Source: Streptomyces sp. NBC_00582 (lineage in GTDB: Bacteria > Actinomycetota > Actinomycetes > Streptomycetales > Streptomycetaceae). From it: a DNA stretch of 64,000 nucleotides. Below the pieces are notes generated by a model. The model was given only the letters and a program-made list of their open reading frames with translations. It ran no database searches and was not told the DNA's origin. Positions 41,926 through 49,852 of the stretch are shown in pieces (the first letter of the stretch is position 1; each line of letters opens with the position of its first letter). The position numbers were made by a program, and so were the translations under genes. The stretch covers positions 6,944,001 through 7,008,000 of the forward strand of contig NZ_CP107772.1 in NCBI RefSeq assembly GCF_036345155.1. Reading direction: 5' to 3'.

Positions 41926-43545
41926 TTACAGAGTGTTGTCGGCGTTCGCGCGCACGTCCCACTCGCGCTCGCCCGTGCGCGGGTTCTGCAGGCGCTCGAT
42001 GTCGACGTGATGCAGCTTCCGGAACGCGCCGGGCAGCTCGCGGGCGAGTTCGCTCGCCTTCATCTGCAGGCGGTAGATGCCCTGCATGATCTCGACGATC
42101 CTCGGGTCGAGCGGCTGCTCGGCGTCGGCGCGGGCGGTCGAAATCTTCATCGCGTTCGCGATGTGTTCGAGGGCGTCGGGCAGCGCCGCAAAGTCGCGGC
42201 CGACCTGCATCATGCCGTCGGGCGTGTAGGTGGTGGCGACGCGTTCGAGTTCCATTGCGCCTGCAAGGAAGTGGTGTCCACCGGACATGGCGTGTCCTCC
42301 GTAGGTCGAGGGGGAACCGCCGGCGAATGCCGGGCGGCGTACGAACGTGGCGACGGGCGGCGGTGCCGAGGCGACCGTCGGGCCCGTCATGGCCGGACCG
42401 GATGCCGCACGTTTCGCGGCCCGCTTGAGACGCAGGCGCCGCCACATGGCGCGCGTGCCTGCGATGCCTGCTCGCCAACGGCGCTGCCACAGTGCGGCGG
42501 CGAGCCCGACAGCAACCGATCGGGCGCCGTCCCATGCCGCGCCCGCGATCCGTCGGGCGTGCCGAGCTGCTGCGCGCCGAGCGGTCTCGGTCCTGCGCCA
42601 CACCGCGCGAGCGGGGGCGGCAGTCCAGCGCCCCGCGCGGCCGATGCCTCGGGCGGCGGCACGGATGCCGCGCCCCGTCGCACGGAGCGCGCGCCCCGTG
42701 TTGGCCATGCCACGGCGTGCGGCGCTCGCGGCGGGGCGCACCATGCCGAGCCGGCTGCGCGAGCGGGGCGTGCGCGTCTTGGTCGAGGGCGACGTCGAGG
42801 GCGAGGTGCCGCCCCGCTTGGGGCGCTTGTGCTTGCCCCCGCTCGTGGGCGTGGGCAGCCGGGGCGACTTGAGCCGCCCCGCACCCCGACCGCCGAGCGA
42901 GCCGAGGGCGCTCCGACGCCCCGACGATCGGGGCGCCGCCCCGCCCCGCGCCCCGGAGCCCGCCCCGAGGCTTGCGCCCCGACGCCCCGCCCCGCCCCGC
43001 CCCGAGGTGCCGCCCCACCCCGCGCCCCCGGACGCCCCGCCCCGAGTGCGCCCTCGGTTCGAGGTTCCCGCCCCGCCCCGACTGCGCCCTGCGGCGGCGG
43101 TCGTACGGCTGCGGACGGTGCGGCGTCGCTGTATCGCCCCGCCGGCCGCGAGGGCGACGACGGTCGCGGCCGCGCCCGCCAGTCCGGCGGATCCGGCCGC
43201 CTGATAGGCGGCGGTCGCCATCATGGCCGAGCTGTTGCCGACCCCGATCACGAGCGGCTCGATCGGCACGCCACGGCGGCGGGCGGCGCGCGGCGCGGGC
43301 TCGGCGGCCGTGTCGACAGCCGGCTCGGGCGTGGGTACGGGTGCGGGCTGCGGCGCGGGTGCCGCCTCGGCGGGCGGGTCGGGCGCGGCTGCTGCGGGCG
43401 CGGGCGGTGCTGCGGTGTCTGACACCGGGGTTGCTCCTTCACTGCGACTGCCGTCGTGGTGCTCGGGGGTGAGGGGTAGAGGGGTATTCGGGCCGGTCAG
43501 AGGGGGGCGAGGTCGAGCTGTGACTGCAGTCGCAGTCACAGTCAC
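41926..43545 (-). CDS. Arg/Gly-rich membrane-associated protein of the transfer-like module
   Basis: 539 residues. A Pro/Ala-rich N terminus, one or two hydrophobic segments (~94-138, IEPLVIGVGNSSAMMATAA onward), a long low-complexity basic Arg/Gly/Ser region (~140-360), and a compact C-terminal domain (MELERVATTYTPDGMMQVGRDFAALPDALEHIANAMKI). The last domain is the part that looks conserved among actinomycete mobile elements. The basic stretch could bind DNA. The gene lies 10 bp upstream of the translocase. Confidence 0.65.
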   Translation of the reverse strand: MTVTATAVTARPRPPLTGPNTPLPLTPEHHDGSRSEGATPVSDTAAPPAPAAAAPDPPAEAAPAPQPAPVPTPEPAVDTAAEPAPRAARRRGVPIEPLVIGVGNSSAMMATAAYQAAGSAGLAGAAATVVALAAGGAIQRRRTVRSRTTAAAGRSRGGAGTSNRGRTRGGASGGAGWGGTSGRGGAGRRGASLGAGSGARGGAAPRSSGRRSALGSLGGRGAGRLKSPRLPTPTSGGKHKRPKRGGTSPSTSPSTKTRTPRSRSRLGMVRPAASAARRGMANTGRALRATGRGIRAAARGIGRAGRWTAAPARAVWRRTETARRAAARHARRIAGAAWDGARSVAVGLAAALWQRRWRAGIAGTRAMWRRLRLKRAAKRAASGPAMTGPTVASAPPPVATFVRRPAFAGGSPSTYGGHAMSGGHHFLAGAMELERVATTYTPDGMMQVGRDFAALPDALEHIANAMKISTARADAEQPLDPRIVEIMQGIYRLQMKASELARELPGAFRKLHHVDIERLQNPRTGEREWDVRANADNTL

Positions 43546-43549
43546 GGCG

Positions 43550-44872
43550 TCAGACGGGCGTCAGCACGCGGTCGTCGGCCGAGGCGCGCTCGGCGCGCTT
43601 CCTGTCTGCCTCGACCTCGTCACGCAGCTTCTGTGCGTGGCGTCGCGAGGTGTACGGGTAGCGGTCGAGGCGCTTGAGCAGCGCGACGATCTGCCCCTCG
43701 GTCGGGCGTCCCTTGCCCTCGTCGAACAGTTCGCCGATCTTTCGTTTCGCCTCTTCTCGGGTCGTCGGCTGCTGCTCGCCACCGGACGGCACGACCTCGT
43801 CGTCGCCCTCACTGTCGGGGCGCTCGGGTGCGCCCTCGTCGTCGGGAGGATGCGAGGCGTCCTCGGGGGCGGGGGCGGGGCGTTCGGGGGCATCGGCCGG
43901 GGCGGGGCGCTGTGGTGCGCCCTCGGGGCGGGGCGGGGCGGCCGGGGCGGGGCGCTCCGGGGCGGCAGGGGGCGGGGGCGGCAGCTCGGGGGCGGGGCGT
44001 TCGAGGGTGCCCTCGTCCCACTCCGGGGCGTCCCACTCCGGTTCGCCCCATGTCGGCTCGCTCCACTCCGGGGCGTACTCGTCGGGCACGGGCGGGGTGA
44101 CCGGGGCGAGGGCGGGGGCGTCGTCGACGGGAGCGAGGGGGCGGCCGTAGCGGGTGAGGCGCAGCGCGAGCCGTGCCTCGACCGGGGCCTTACTGCGCCA
44201 CCGCCACCCGTACCGGGCGCGCAGCCGCATACGCTCGATCAGTCGCTGTTGTTCGAGGGCGATCACCTCGTCGTACGACCGCAGTTCCCACAGCTTCATA
44301 CGCCGCCAGAGACGGAACGTCGACCAAGGGGCGAGCAGCCACCGCGACCACCGGACCGATTCCATATGCCGAGCTGCGGTGAGGTCCGCAGCGATGCCGA
44401 TCGCGTGCCGCGCCGCCTCGACGACGACCACGAACAGAATCGGGATCACGGCGTGCATGCCCGTGCCGATCGGGTCGGGCCAGGCGGCCGCCCCGTTGAA
44501 CGCGATCGTCGCGGCGGTGAGCAGCCATGCCGTGTGACGCAGCATCGCGAGCTGCATCCGCAGCCATGTAAGCAGCAGATCGAGGGCGAGCAGTACCAAG
44601 ATTCCGGCGTCGATGCCGATCGGGAAGACCAGGGCGAACGCGCCGAAGTGCTTCGCTTCCGCGAGCGTGCGCACGGCGGCGTACGAGCCGACGAACCCGA
44701 TCACGGCGATCACGGCCGCGCCGACCGAGACGCCGGCCACGAGCCGGCGCTGCAGGTTGGTGAGCCTCGGTCGGTCCCTGCTCGTGCTGGGCGCGCTCTT
44801 GATCGCGCCGTTACCATCACCCACGGATCGGCCCTCTGCTTGACGGTGGCGGGCACGGTCCGCCCCGGCCAT
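43550..44872 (-). CDS. DUF2637-type membrane protein, SpdB-like
   Basis: 440 residues. Four transmembrane helices (about 44-66, 78-100, 111-130, 138-158) include the DUF2637 signature GAFALVFPIGIDAGILVLLALDLLL. They are followed by a Pro/Glu-rich region and a small helical end (GRPTEGQIVALLKRLDRYPYTSRRHAQKLRDEV). DUF2637 proteins accompany tra genes on Streptomyces plasmids and integrative elements, and also occur in some actinophages. It heads a five-gene leftward operon. Confidence 0.82.
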   Translation of the reverse strand: MAGADRARHRQAEGRSVGDGNGAIKSAPSTSRDRPRLTNLQRRLVAGVSVGAAVIAVIGFVGSYAAVRTLAEAKHFGAFALVFPIGIDAGILVLLALDLLLTWLRMQLAMLRHTAWLLTAATIAFNGAAAWPDPIGTGMHAVIPILFVVVVEAARHAIGIAADLTAARHMESVRWSRWLLAPWSTFRLWRRMKLWELRSYDEVIALEQQRLIERMRLRARYGWRWRSKAPVEARLALRLTRYGRPLAPVDDAPALAPVTPPVPDEYAPEWSEPTWGEPEWDAPEWDEGTLERPAPELPPPPPAAPERPAPAAPPRPEGAPQRPAPADAPERPAPAPEDASHPPDDEGAPERPDSEGDDEVVPSGGEQQPTTREEAKRKIGELFDEGKGRPTEGQIVALLKRLDRYPYTSRRHAQKLRDEVEADRKRAERASADDRVLTPV

Positions 44873-44963
44873 GTGGCATTCGCGGTGCCGGCCGGGGCGT
44901 TCCGGTTGTGCGGGTTCGACCGTAGGTGAACCTGCTTTACAGTGTCAACAAGGTTAGGGCAGG
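44873..44963. promoter_or_regulatory. divergent promoter, DUF2637 operon versus MerR-like gene
   Basis: On the leftward strand TTGACA (centred near 44949) is a good -35 element; on the rightward side GGTTAGGGCAGG precedes the ATG. The 91-bp gap has room for one shared operator. Confidence 0.5.
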
Positions 44964-45239
44964 ATGAGCGCCATGCCAGAGCGGGAAGATCGGCGGCCGC
45001 CGGCCGCCGACGAGGGGGAACCGACGTTGGTGAACATGTCGCAGCTCGCCGTCGAGCTTGGCGTGTCCCGGCAGGCGCTGCACACGTGGCGGCGGCATCA
45101 CGCCGACTTTCCCGCGCCCGCGCGTCGGCCCGGCAGTACCCGTGACGAGTGGAACCTCGACGAGGTGCGCCGCTACTGGGACGCGCGAGACCTGCGCCCC
45201 GGCCAACGAACAGACCTGCGCGCCGACGACGAGCAGTGA
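44964..45239 (+). CDS. MerR/excisionase-type helix-turn-helix protein
   Basis: 91 residues. The segment LVNMSQLAVELGVSRQALHTWRRHHADFPAPARR (22-55) is a MerR-like winged helix-turn-helix as in AlpA/Xis proteins. It is divergent from the transfer-like operon and probably represses it. As one of few rightward genes it marks a transcription boundary. A role as excisionase is possible but its position 18 kb from int argues for a regulator. Confidence 0.8.
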   Translation: MSAMPEREDRRPPAADEGEPTLVNMSQLAVELGVSRQALHTWRRHHADFPAPARRPGSTRDEWNLDEVRRYWDARDLRPGQRTDLRADDEQ

Positions 45240-45294
45240 CCCGGACAGGGCACCTTGCGCTGCAGGCGGCGACGTCCGGCCGGACCATGACCGT

Positions 45295-45546
45295 ATGGAC
45301 GCGTCGAGACACGTGATCGTGAGCCCGCCCTCGCCGAGCGGCGGCCGCCGGGTGCGCGTCGACGGCGAGATACTCGGGCTCGCGTACGGCCTCGCCGACG
45401 TCGCCGAGTTCCTGCGCCGGGCCGGACTCGAGGGGGTCGAAGCGAGCGACGTCGCCGAATCCGGCCTGATCGAGTGGCGAGGGGGCGGCCCGTACGACTG
45501 GGGGCCGAGCGGCAGCGGTCTGCCCTCGGTGCCGCCCGTACCATGA
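45295..45546 (+). CDS. small conserved hypothetical protein
   Basis: 83 residues from the ATG at 45295. HVIVSPPSPSGGRRVRVDGEILGLAYGLADVAEFLRRAGLEG followed by LIEWRGGGPYDWGP is a compact pattern that I associate with small proteins beside HTH genes on streptomycete mobile elements. Function unknown. A strong terminator follows. Confidence 0.65.
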   Translation: MDASRHVIVSPPSPSGGRRVRVDGEILGLAYGLADVAEFLRRAGLEGVEASDVAESGLIEWRGGGPYDWGPSGSGLPSVPPVP

Positions 45547-45551
45547 CAGCG

Positions 45552-45590
45552 ATGCGCCCCCGCTACTTTCCCTAGCGGGGGCGCATTTCG
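45552..45590 (+). terminator. rho-independent terminator
   Basis: A perfect 14-bp stem (ATGCGCCCCCGCTA and its complement) with loop CTTTCCC and downstream TTCGTG. It also separates this unit from the convergent gene at 45603. Confidence 0.8.
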
Positions 45591-45602
45591 TGTGCGAGCG
45601 GA

Positions 45603-46019
45603 TCAGCCTCGCAGCTTTGCGAGGGCGGACTCGAACGCGGCCTTGCGGGTGTCGGCCCGCGACACGACGTACGCGTCGTTTCCGAGAAACGTACCGTCGT
45701 GCGACTTTCGGGCGCATGCCCAGTAGCCGCGCACGTCGCCGACGCCCGTCGAGTTGAACACCTCGTACTCGTGACCGCCGAGCCAGAACGTCGACGTCCC
45801 CTTGTAGGCGCGGCTGAGCTGCGGCTCGGGCGCGGGCTCGTCGAGCGGACTGAGCTGTTCGGGCCGGTTGTAGGCGGGGCCGCACTCGTCGAAGTCGATG
45901 TGCACGAGTTCATTGGCGTTGTTGGTGCCGCCCATGAACTTGCGCAGGACGGTCCCCTTGATGCCGCCGCGCGAGTGGCAGATGACTCGGGTGTCGGGCT
46001 GTACCTCGTCGTACTTCAT
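45603..46019 (-). CDS. hypothetical protein, paralogue of the next gene's N terminus
   Basis: 138 residues. The start MKYDEVQPDTRV matches MRYDEVTNDMDV of the 46118-46819 protein, followed by an SH3-like segment (GIKGTVLRKFMGGTNNANELVHIDFD). The C half (WLGGHEYEVFNSTG; YVVSRADTRKAAFESALAKL) has no known motif. It is driven by a near-consensus promoter with a CCTATAA palindrome. Likely an early host-takeover or regulatory protein. Confidence 0.7.
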   Translation of the reverse strand: MKYDEVQPDTRVICHSRGGIKGTVLRKFMGGTNNANELVHIDFDECGPAYNRPEQLSPLDEPAPEPQLSRAYKGTSTFWLGGHEYEVFNSTGVGDVRGYWACARKSHDGTFLGNDAYVVSRADTRKAAFESALAKLRG

Positions 46020-46052
46020 GGTCCCCTCGTTCTTCTGTGTGCGCCTTGCTGT

Positions 46053-46101
46053 TACTAGAATTTATAGGACCCTATAACTCTTTGTCAAGGGCCCTATAAA
46101 A
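46053..46101 (-). promoter_or_regulatory. leftward promoter with CCTATAA operator
   Basis: Leftward -35 TTGACA (46083-46088) and -10 TATAAA (46061-46066) with 16-bp spacing, close to the vegetative consensus. The palindrome TTATAGGACCCTATAA (46062-46077) overlaps the -10, and a second CCCTATAA half-site lies at 46092-46099. Confidence 0.78.
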
Positions 46102-46117
46102 TATCGAGAGCTGCAGG

Positions 46118-46819
46118 TCAGGCGCGCATCAGGGTCGGCTGCCCGATCGACCCGTCGGCGTACACCGGGTACGCGTTCCACTGGTAGACCCTGCGGCGGG
46201 TCTCCTTGCCGGTGATGAAGTCGCGGGCGATCGCCCGCTCGGTGCCCTTCACCTTGTCCGGCACCTCGGCCGGGCTCGCCACGTGCAGGCGGCCGTCCTC
46301 GTCCGCCTCGGGGTGACTCGTGGCGCGCAGCGGGAACAGGTTCTTGTCCTTGCCCTCGACGAGGTACTCGACCGGTGCAGCCTCGCCGCCCTCGATCGCC
46401 CGCATCGCCGTGATCGCCGTCGCGGTCGCGATCATGGCGGTCTGGTGGTCGCGCTGCCCGTACATCACCGTGGTGCGGGTGCCGTCCTCGGCGATGTGCT
46501 CGACGGTGCAGCCGCCCGTGCCGTCGGCCCACATGCTGTGCACCCGGTACTCGCGGCCGAGGCACCAGAACATCCGGTCGTGCTCGTTGTGCTCGGTGCC
46601 GTCGGTGATCTTCAGCAGGTACGGCAGGGCGGGCATGTGGTTGCTCGCTTCAAGGTCGGCGGCCGCGATCCACTCGCGGGTGCCCCTGCTGTTGTTGTAG
46701 ACGAACACGGCGTCGGCGGGGGCGTCGGCCGGGGCGGTCCGCTTGTGCAGGACGACGCCGAACCCGTCGGTCGGTGTGATGCGGACGTCCATGTCGTTGG
46801 TGACCTCGTCGTAACGCAC
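46118..46819 (-). CDS. hypothetical early protein
   Basis: 233 residues, with N-terminal similarity to the 45603-46019 product. It has a possible small domain with two cysteines (MFWCLGREYRVHSMWADGTGGCTVEHIAEDG) and a C-terminal RDFITGKETRRRVYQWNAYPVYADGSIG segment. No known catalytic motif. It has its own promoter of the same design. Confidence 0.68.
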   Translation of the reverse strand: MRYDEVTNDMDVRITPTDGFGVVLHKRTAPADAPADAVFVYNNSRGTREWIAAADLEASNHMPALPYLLKITDGTEHNEHDRMFWCLGREYRVHSMWADGTGGCTVEHIAEDGTRTTVMYGQRDHQTAMIATATAITAMRAIEGGEAAPVEYLVEGKDKNLFPLRATSHPEADEDGRLHVASPAEVPDKVKGTERAIARDFITGKETRRRVYQWNAYPVYADGSIGQPTLMRA

Positions 46820-46863
46820 GGTGTGTTCCCTTCGTTGGCTGTCGCCGTTGTTGTGAGTACGAA

Positions 46864-46929
46864 TTTATAGGGGCCTAGAAATGAAAGTCAAGGGCCCTAG
46901 AAAAGGATCTTTCCGGCGGCCTAGAATCT
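46864..46929. promoter_or_regulatory. divergent promoter/operator region of the CCTAGAA family
   Basis: The leftward promoter has TTGACT (46886-46891) and TATAAA (46864-46869), again 16 bp apart. TTATAGGGGCCTAGAA (46865-46880) overlaps the -10 and AGGGCCCTAGAA (46891-46902) the -35. A third half-site, GGCCTAGAA, occurs at 46918-46926 just before the rightward HTH gene. Confidence 0.75.
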
Positions 46930-46933
46930 CGGT

Positions 46934-47218
46934 ATGGAGACGACGCAGGAACCCGAGGCCGGCCGCGCCGAGCAGCGCACCGCAGCAGAACTGTTCGAGG
47001 CGGCCGTCGGCCTCGCCCTCGATCCCGAGCTGCAACCCGACGAGCGGGCCGCGAGGATCACGGCTCTACTCAAGGCGGTCGAGGGCGCGCAGAAGCAGCT
47101 CACGGAAACCCGCCGCGCCGACGTGCTCACGATGCGCCAGAACAAGACGTTGGCCGTAGTGGCAGAGCGCATCGGGCTGTCCGTTCCGCGCGTCGATCAG
47201 ATCGCCAAGGGGAAGTAG
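46934..47218 (+). CDS. small helix-turn-helix regulator (sigma-70 region 4-like)
   Basis: 94 residues. Helical N terminus; the C-terminal TLAVVAERIGLSVPRVDQIAKGK is a helix-turn-helix like the region-4 end of sigma factors. Divergent from the 46118-46819 gene across the CCTAGAA sites, so it is the obvious candidate to bind them and control both leftward promoters and itself. Confidence 0.72.
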   Translation: METTQEPEAGRAEQRTAAELFEAAVGLALDPELQPDERAARITALLKAVEGAQKQLTETRRADVLTMRQNKTLAVVAERIGLSVPRVDQIAKGK

Positions 47219-47240
47219 CTCGTACACCTGACAACCGGCC

Positions 47241-47280
47241 CGCCGCCGTCGCGCCCGAGAGCACGCGACGGCGGCGTTCG
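47241..47280 (+). terminator. rho-independent-type terminator
   Basis: CGCCGCCGTCGC / GCGACGGCGGCG 12-bp stem 22 bp after the HTH stop, followed by TTCG. It separates convergent transcription from 47285. Confidence 0.78.
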
Positions 47281-47284
47281 CATG

Positions 47285-48241
47285 TCAGGCGGCGCGCTGC
47301 CGAGTTGCTGCTCGCTGCCGGGCCCGGTCGTCGGCGCGCTTGCGGCGTCGTGCCGCCTCGTCGAGTTCGCGCTGCAGGACGGCGAGCTGCGCGGGCGTCG
47401 ACCAGGTGCGGCGGCCGCCGTCGAGCCCGACGGGTGCCGCGCAGTCCGGCCCGGCGCACGTCACGGCGTCACTCTCGCCGCCGCCCGCGTGCATCGTGAG
47501 CGTGCTGCCGCAGTACGGGCACGGCCGATCCATGTTCACGGTGTAGCGGTCGACGGTCCCGCCGATCGTCCGCTCGATCCGGCGCGCGGCCTCGCGGGCG
47601 ACGAGCCCGATCGACGCCCGATGGTGGTCGCGCAGCGGCAGGCACGGCCCCTCGTCGCCGCGCAGCCGGCCGAGCAGCCACTCGGCGGCGCGTACCGCGG
47701 TGCGCTCGCCGAGGTTGAACCGCCACCGGGCGGGGTCGTTCTCGTCGCGGGCCGCGAGCATGTCGACGGCGAGCCCGACCGGGTCGCCGGGGATCGGCCG
47801 GCGCAGCGCCTTGACGGTGTCGCGCTGAATCTCGGCCGCGACCTGGTCGGCGAGCGAGCACAGGGCGACCTCGACGGCGCGGCACGCGTCGACGACGTGA
47901 AGTCGCAGCGGCACCGGGCGCTCGCCGAGTTGATCCGGCCGCCGGTTGGGGCGCGGCAGGTGGCTGCGTCCCTCGCCGGCGTAGTCGCAGTGCTGGCACT
48001 CGTACCGCGGTCGGCCGTGCTCGTCGGTCTTCGTGACGAGGTGCTGCGCGTGCTGCAGCAGTAGGGCGGACTCGTCGCGGTCGTGCTCGTCGAGGGCGCG
48101 CAGGTACTCGGCCTTTCCCATGGTCGGGGGCCACGTGTCCGAGGTCTGCGAGGTGTCGATCAGGGCGCGCATGTGGGTCCAGTGGTCGACGACGACCTGC
48201 AGGTCGTCGAGGGCGGTACGGGGGCGGGCGGTGTGCTGCAT
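47285..48241 (-). CDS. hypothetical protein with zinc-ribbon motifs
   Basis: 318 residues. It has CQHCDYAGEGRSH (~82-94) and a second ribbon CPYCGSTLTMHAGGGESDAVTCAGPDC (~239-265), with a helical middle. I recognise it as a common streptomycete phage/plasmid protein type of unknown role. The C-terminal coil (LQRELDEAARRRKRADDRARQR) is basic. Confidence 0.68.
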   Translation of the reverse strand: MQHTARPRTALDDLQVVVDHWTHMRALIDTSQTSDTWPPTMGKAEYLRALDEHDRDESALLLQHAQHLVTKTDEHGRPRYECQHCDYAGEGRSHLPRPNRRPDQLGERPVPLRLHVVDACRAVEVALCSLADQVAAEIQRDTVKALRRPIPGDPVGLAVDMLAARDENDPARWRFNLGERTAVRAAEWLLGRLRGDEGPCLPLRDHHRASIGLVAREAARRIERTIGGTVDRYTVNMDRPCPYCGSTLTMHAGGGESDAVTCAGPDCAAPVGLDGGRRTWSTPAQLAVLQRELDEAARRRKRADDRARQRAATRQRAA

Positions 48242-48296
48242 GGTGAGCGCTCCTGTGGTGCGTGGGGCGTAGGGTGATCACACCGCGAGAGGTGAC

Positions 48297-48331
48297 GGGG
48301 CGCCCGGAATGCTGGCCGGCATGGGCGCCCC
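48297..48331 (-). terminator. terminator upstream of the zinc-ribbon gene
   Basis: GGGGCGCCC / GGGCGCCCC stem with an inner GGCCGGC, 9 bp after the stop of the 48341-48697 gene. Confidence 0.65.
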
Positions 48332-48340
48332 GCCGCCGTT

Positions 48341-48697
48341 TCAGCGGGTGAGTTCGGACGCGGGCATGAACCGCGCGATCTGCCGCATGGCGCGCGCCTC
48401 GACGAGATCCCACGCCCGCCCGGCGTCGGCGAGGATGCGGCGGCGCAGCATCATCACCTCGTGATGGGCGTTGACCGCCTCGGGCAGTGACGTCGCCTCG
48501 GGCAGATCGAGGCGCCGCTCGATCCGGCCGGCGGCGGCGCGGTCGAGGATCGCGTCGAGCTCGGTGAACGGCCCGGCGTCGAAGTGCGGGTGCCGGTGCC
48601 GCCACGTGCGGACCTCGTCGAGGGCAGCGAGTAGGGGCGCGGTCGCCGTCTTCACGGCGTCGGGCACGGGTGCGGTGTTGTCCACGGGGTTTCTCAC
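48341..48697 (-). CDS. small helical hypothetical protein
   Basis: 118 residues, nearly all helix (AVKTATAPLLAALDEVRTWRHRHP; VNAHHEVMMLRRRILADAGRAWDLVEARAMRQIARFM). No motif recognised. Last of the long leftward early operon. Confidence 0.6.
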   Translation of the reverse strand: MRNPVDNTAPVPDAVKTATAPLLAALDEVRTWRHRHPHFDAGPFTELDAILDRAAAGRIERRLDLPEATSLPEAVNAHHEVMMLRRRILADAGRAWDLVEARAMRQIARFMPASELTR

Positions 48698-48718
48698 AGT
48701 CTGTGGATGGCGGGCGGG

Positions 48719-48916
48719 TCAGAGAGTGCGCAGCACGTTGTGCATGCCGCGCCCGGTGGCGGCCGGCTTGCGCGGCCGGGTCGCGGGTGTGGCGTAGCCG
48801 GCGAGCGGGTTCCGGGGTCCGTGCAGCCATTCGAGGGCGGCGGCGAGTTCCTCGTCGGTGAGGTCGTCGGCGGCGTCGTCGAGGGTCGCCTCGTCGGGGT
48901 CGTCGGGCTCGCTCAT
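48719..48916 (-). CDS. small acidic protein
   Basis: 65 residues from the ATG at 48916, with ATGA overlap to the upstream gene. The acidic first third (PDDPDEATLDDAADDLTDEEL) is followed by a basic tail. Possibly a DNA-mimic-like or regulatory peptide; this is only a charge pattern. Confidence 0.6.
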   Translation of the reverse strand: MSEPDDPDEATLDDAADDLTDEELAAALEWLHGPRNPLAGYATPATRPRKPAATGRGMHNVLRTL

Positions 48917-49512
48917 GCCGCCTCGCCGGTGCCGGTGTTCAGCCACGGCGCGAGCGCGCCGAGCACGACGTCGAGGCGAGCCTCGGTGCGGTCGGCGATG
49001 CACCTGCAGGTCGAGGTGCGTGAGCACTTCGGGCAGGGAACGGGTCGGCGCAGCGCGTGCTCGAGCACGCGCCGCAGCACGAGCGGGGCGGCGGTCGTAC
49101 CCCCCGTGCCCGTGGGCGTGGGCGAGACAGCCGCGAGCTGCTCGCCGTCCTGGTCGACGAGTACGACCTCGGTCGCGCCCTGGTGGCCATGGATGAACTC
49201 GACGGACACGCGGCCGCGGTCCCAGAACACGGCCGACGGGTGCTCGCCGCGCCAACGGACGCTCGCCGTTCCGTCCGGCCACAGCACGCCGTCGGCGACG
49301 TTCCCGTCGCCGCTCACCCCGCTCACGTCGTGGTGCCGCTTCACCTTGAAGCGCAGCGGTACGAGTTCCTGATCGGGGCGGACGACGGTCCGGCCGGTGA
49401 GTTCGCGGGTGGCCTCGTCCACGAGTGCCTGCGCGGCCTCGGCGTCGACGGCGCGGCGGGCGAAAGCGAGCAGCGCCTCGACGGCGGTCATCTTCGGCTC
49501 GGTCGTACTCAT
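48913..49512 (-). CDS. hypothetical protein with Cys cluster
   Basis: 199 residues. Helical start, a beta-rich middle (LVPLRFKVKRHHDVSGVSGDGNVADGVLWPDGTASVRW) and a Cys cluster (CPKCSRTSTCRC, ~160-171) that may bind zinc. Unknown function; coupled by 4-bp overlaps on both sides. Confidence 0.62.
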   Translation of the reverse strand: MSTTEPKMTAVEALLAFARRAVDAEAAQALVDEATRELTGRTVVRPDQELVPLRFKVKRHHDVSGVSGDGNVADGVLWPDGTASVRWRGEHPSAVFWDRGRVSVEFIHGHQGATEVVLVDQDGEQLAAVSPTPTGTGGTTAAPLVLRRVLEHALRRPVPCPKCSRTSTCRCIADRTEARLDVVLGALAPWLNTGTGEAA

Positions 49513-49649
49513 GGCTGCGTCTCATCTCTCTCGGCGGTGTGGCGATCTATCAGGGCGGACATGACGGCGGCGGCGAGGAACACGAGCGCGCACACCGCGG
49601 CGACCATGGCGGCGACGCCGAGGTATCCGACGGCGGCGGGCTCGGTCAT
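49509..49649 (-). CDS. 46-residue single-span membrane protein
   Basis: Nearly the whole peptide is one transmembrane segment (VGYLGVAAMVAAVCALVFLAAAVMSALI) with a charged tail. ATGA overlaps at both ends make it a real gene despite its size. Possibly a superinfection-exclusion or membrane-active early protein. Confidence 0.65.
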   Translation of the reverse strand: MTEPAAVGYLGVAAMVAAVCALVFLAAAVMSALIDRHTAERDETQP

Positions 49650-49852
49650 GCGGCCGGCTCGTCGGCCTGCCGGTACCGGACGTTCACGCCGTAACCGCGG
49701 TCGTGGTCGATCGCGCGCACGGCGCGGCCCAGTTCGGCCCAGTGCCGGGCGGCGTCCGGGTCCGGCCCGCTGCGCTGCTGCTCGCGGCGAGTGCGGGCGC
49801 CGCCGAACGTGCCGTCGGGTACGGCCTCGGCGAGCAACGGTCGTTGCCTCAC
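49646..49852 (-). CDS. small hypothetical protein
   Basis: 68 residues, basic, with a helical middle (DPDAARHWAELGRAVRAIDHDRG). Coupled to both neighbours. No family recognised. Confidence 0.58.
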   Translation of the reverse strand: MRQRPLLAEAVPDGTFGGARTRREQQRSGPDPDAARHWAELGRAVRAIDHDRGYGVNVRYRQADEPAA

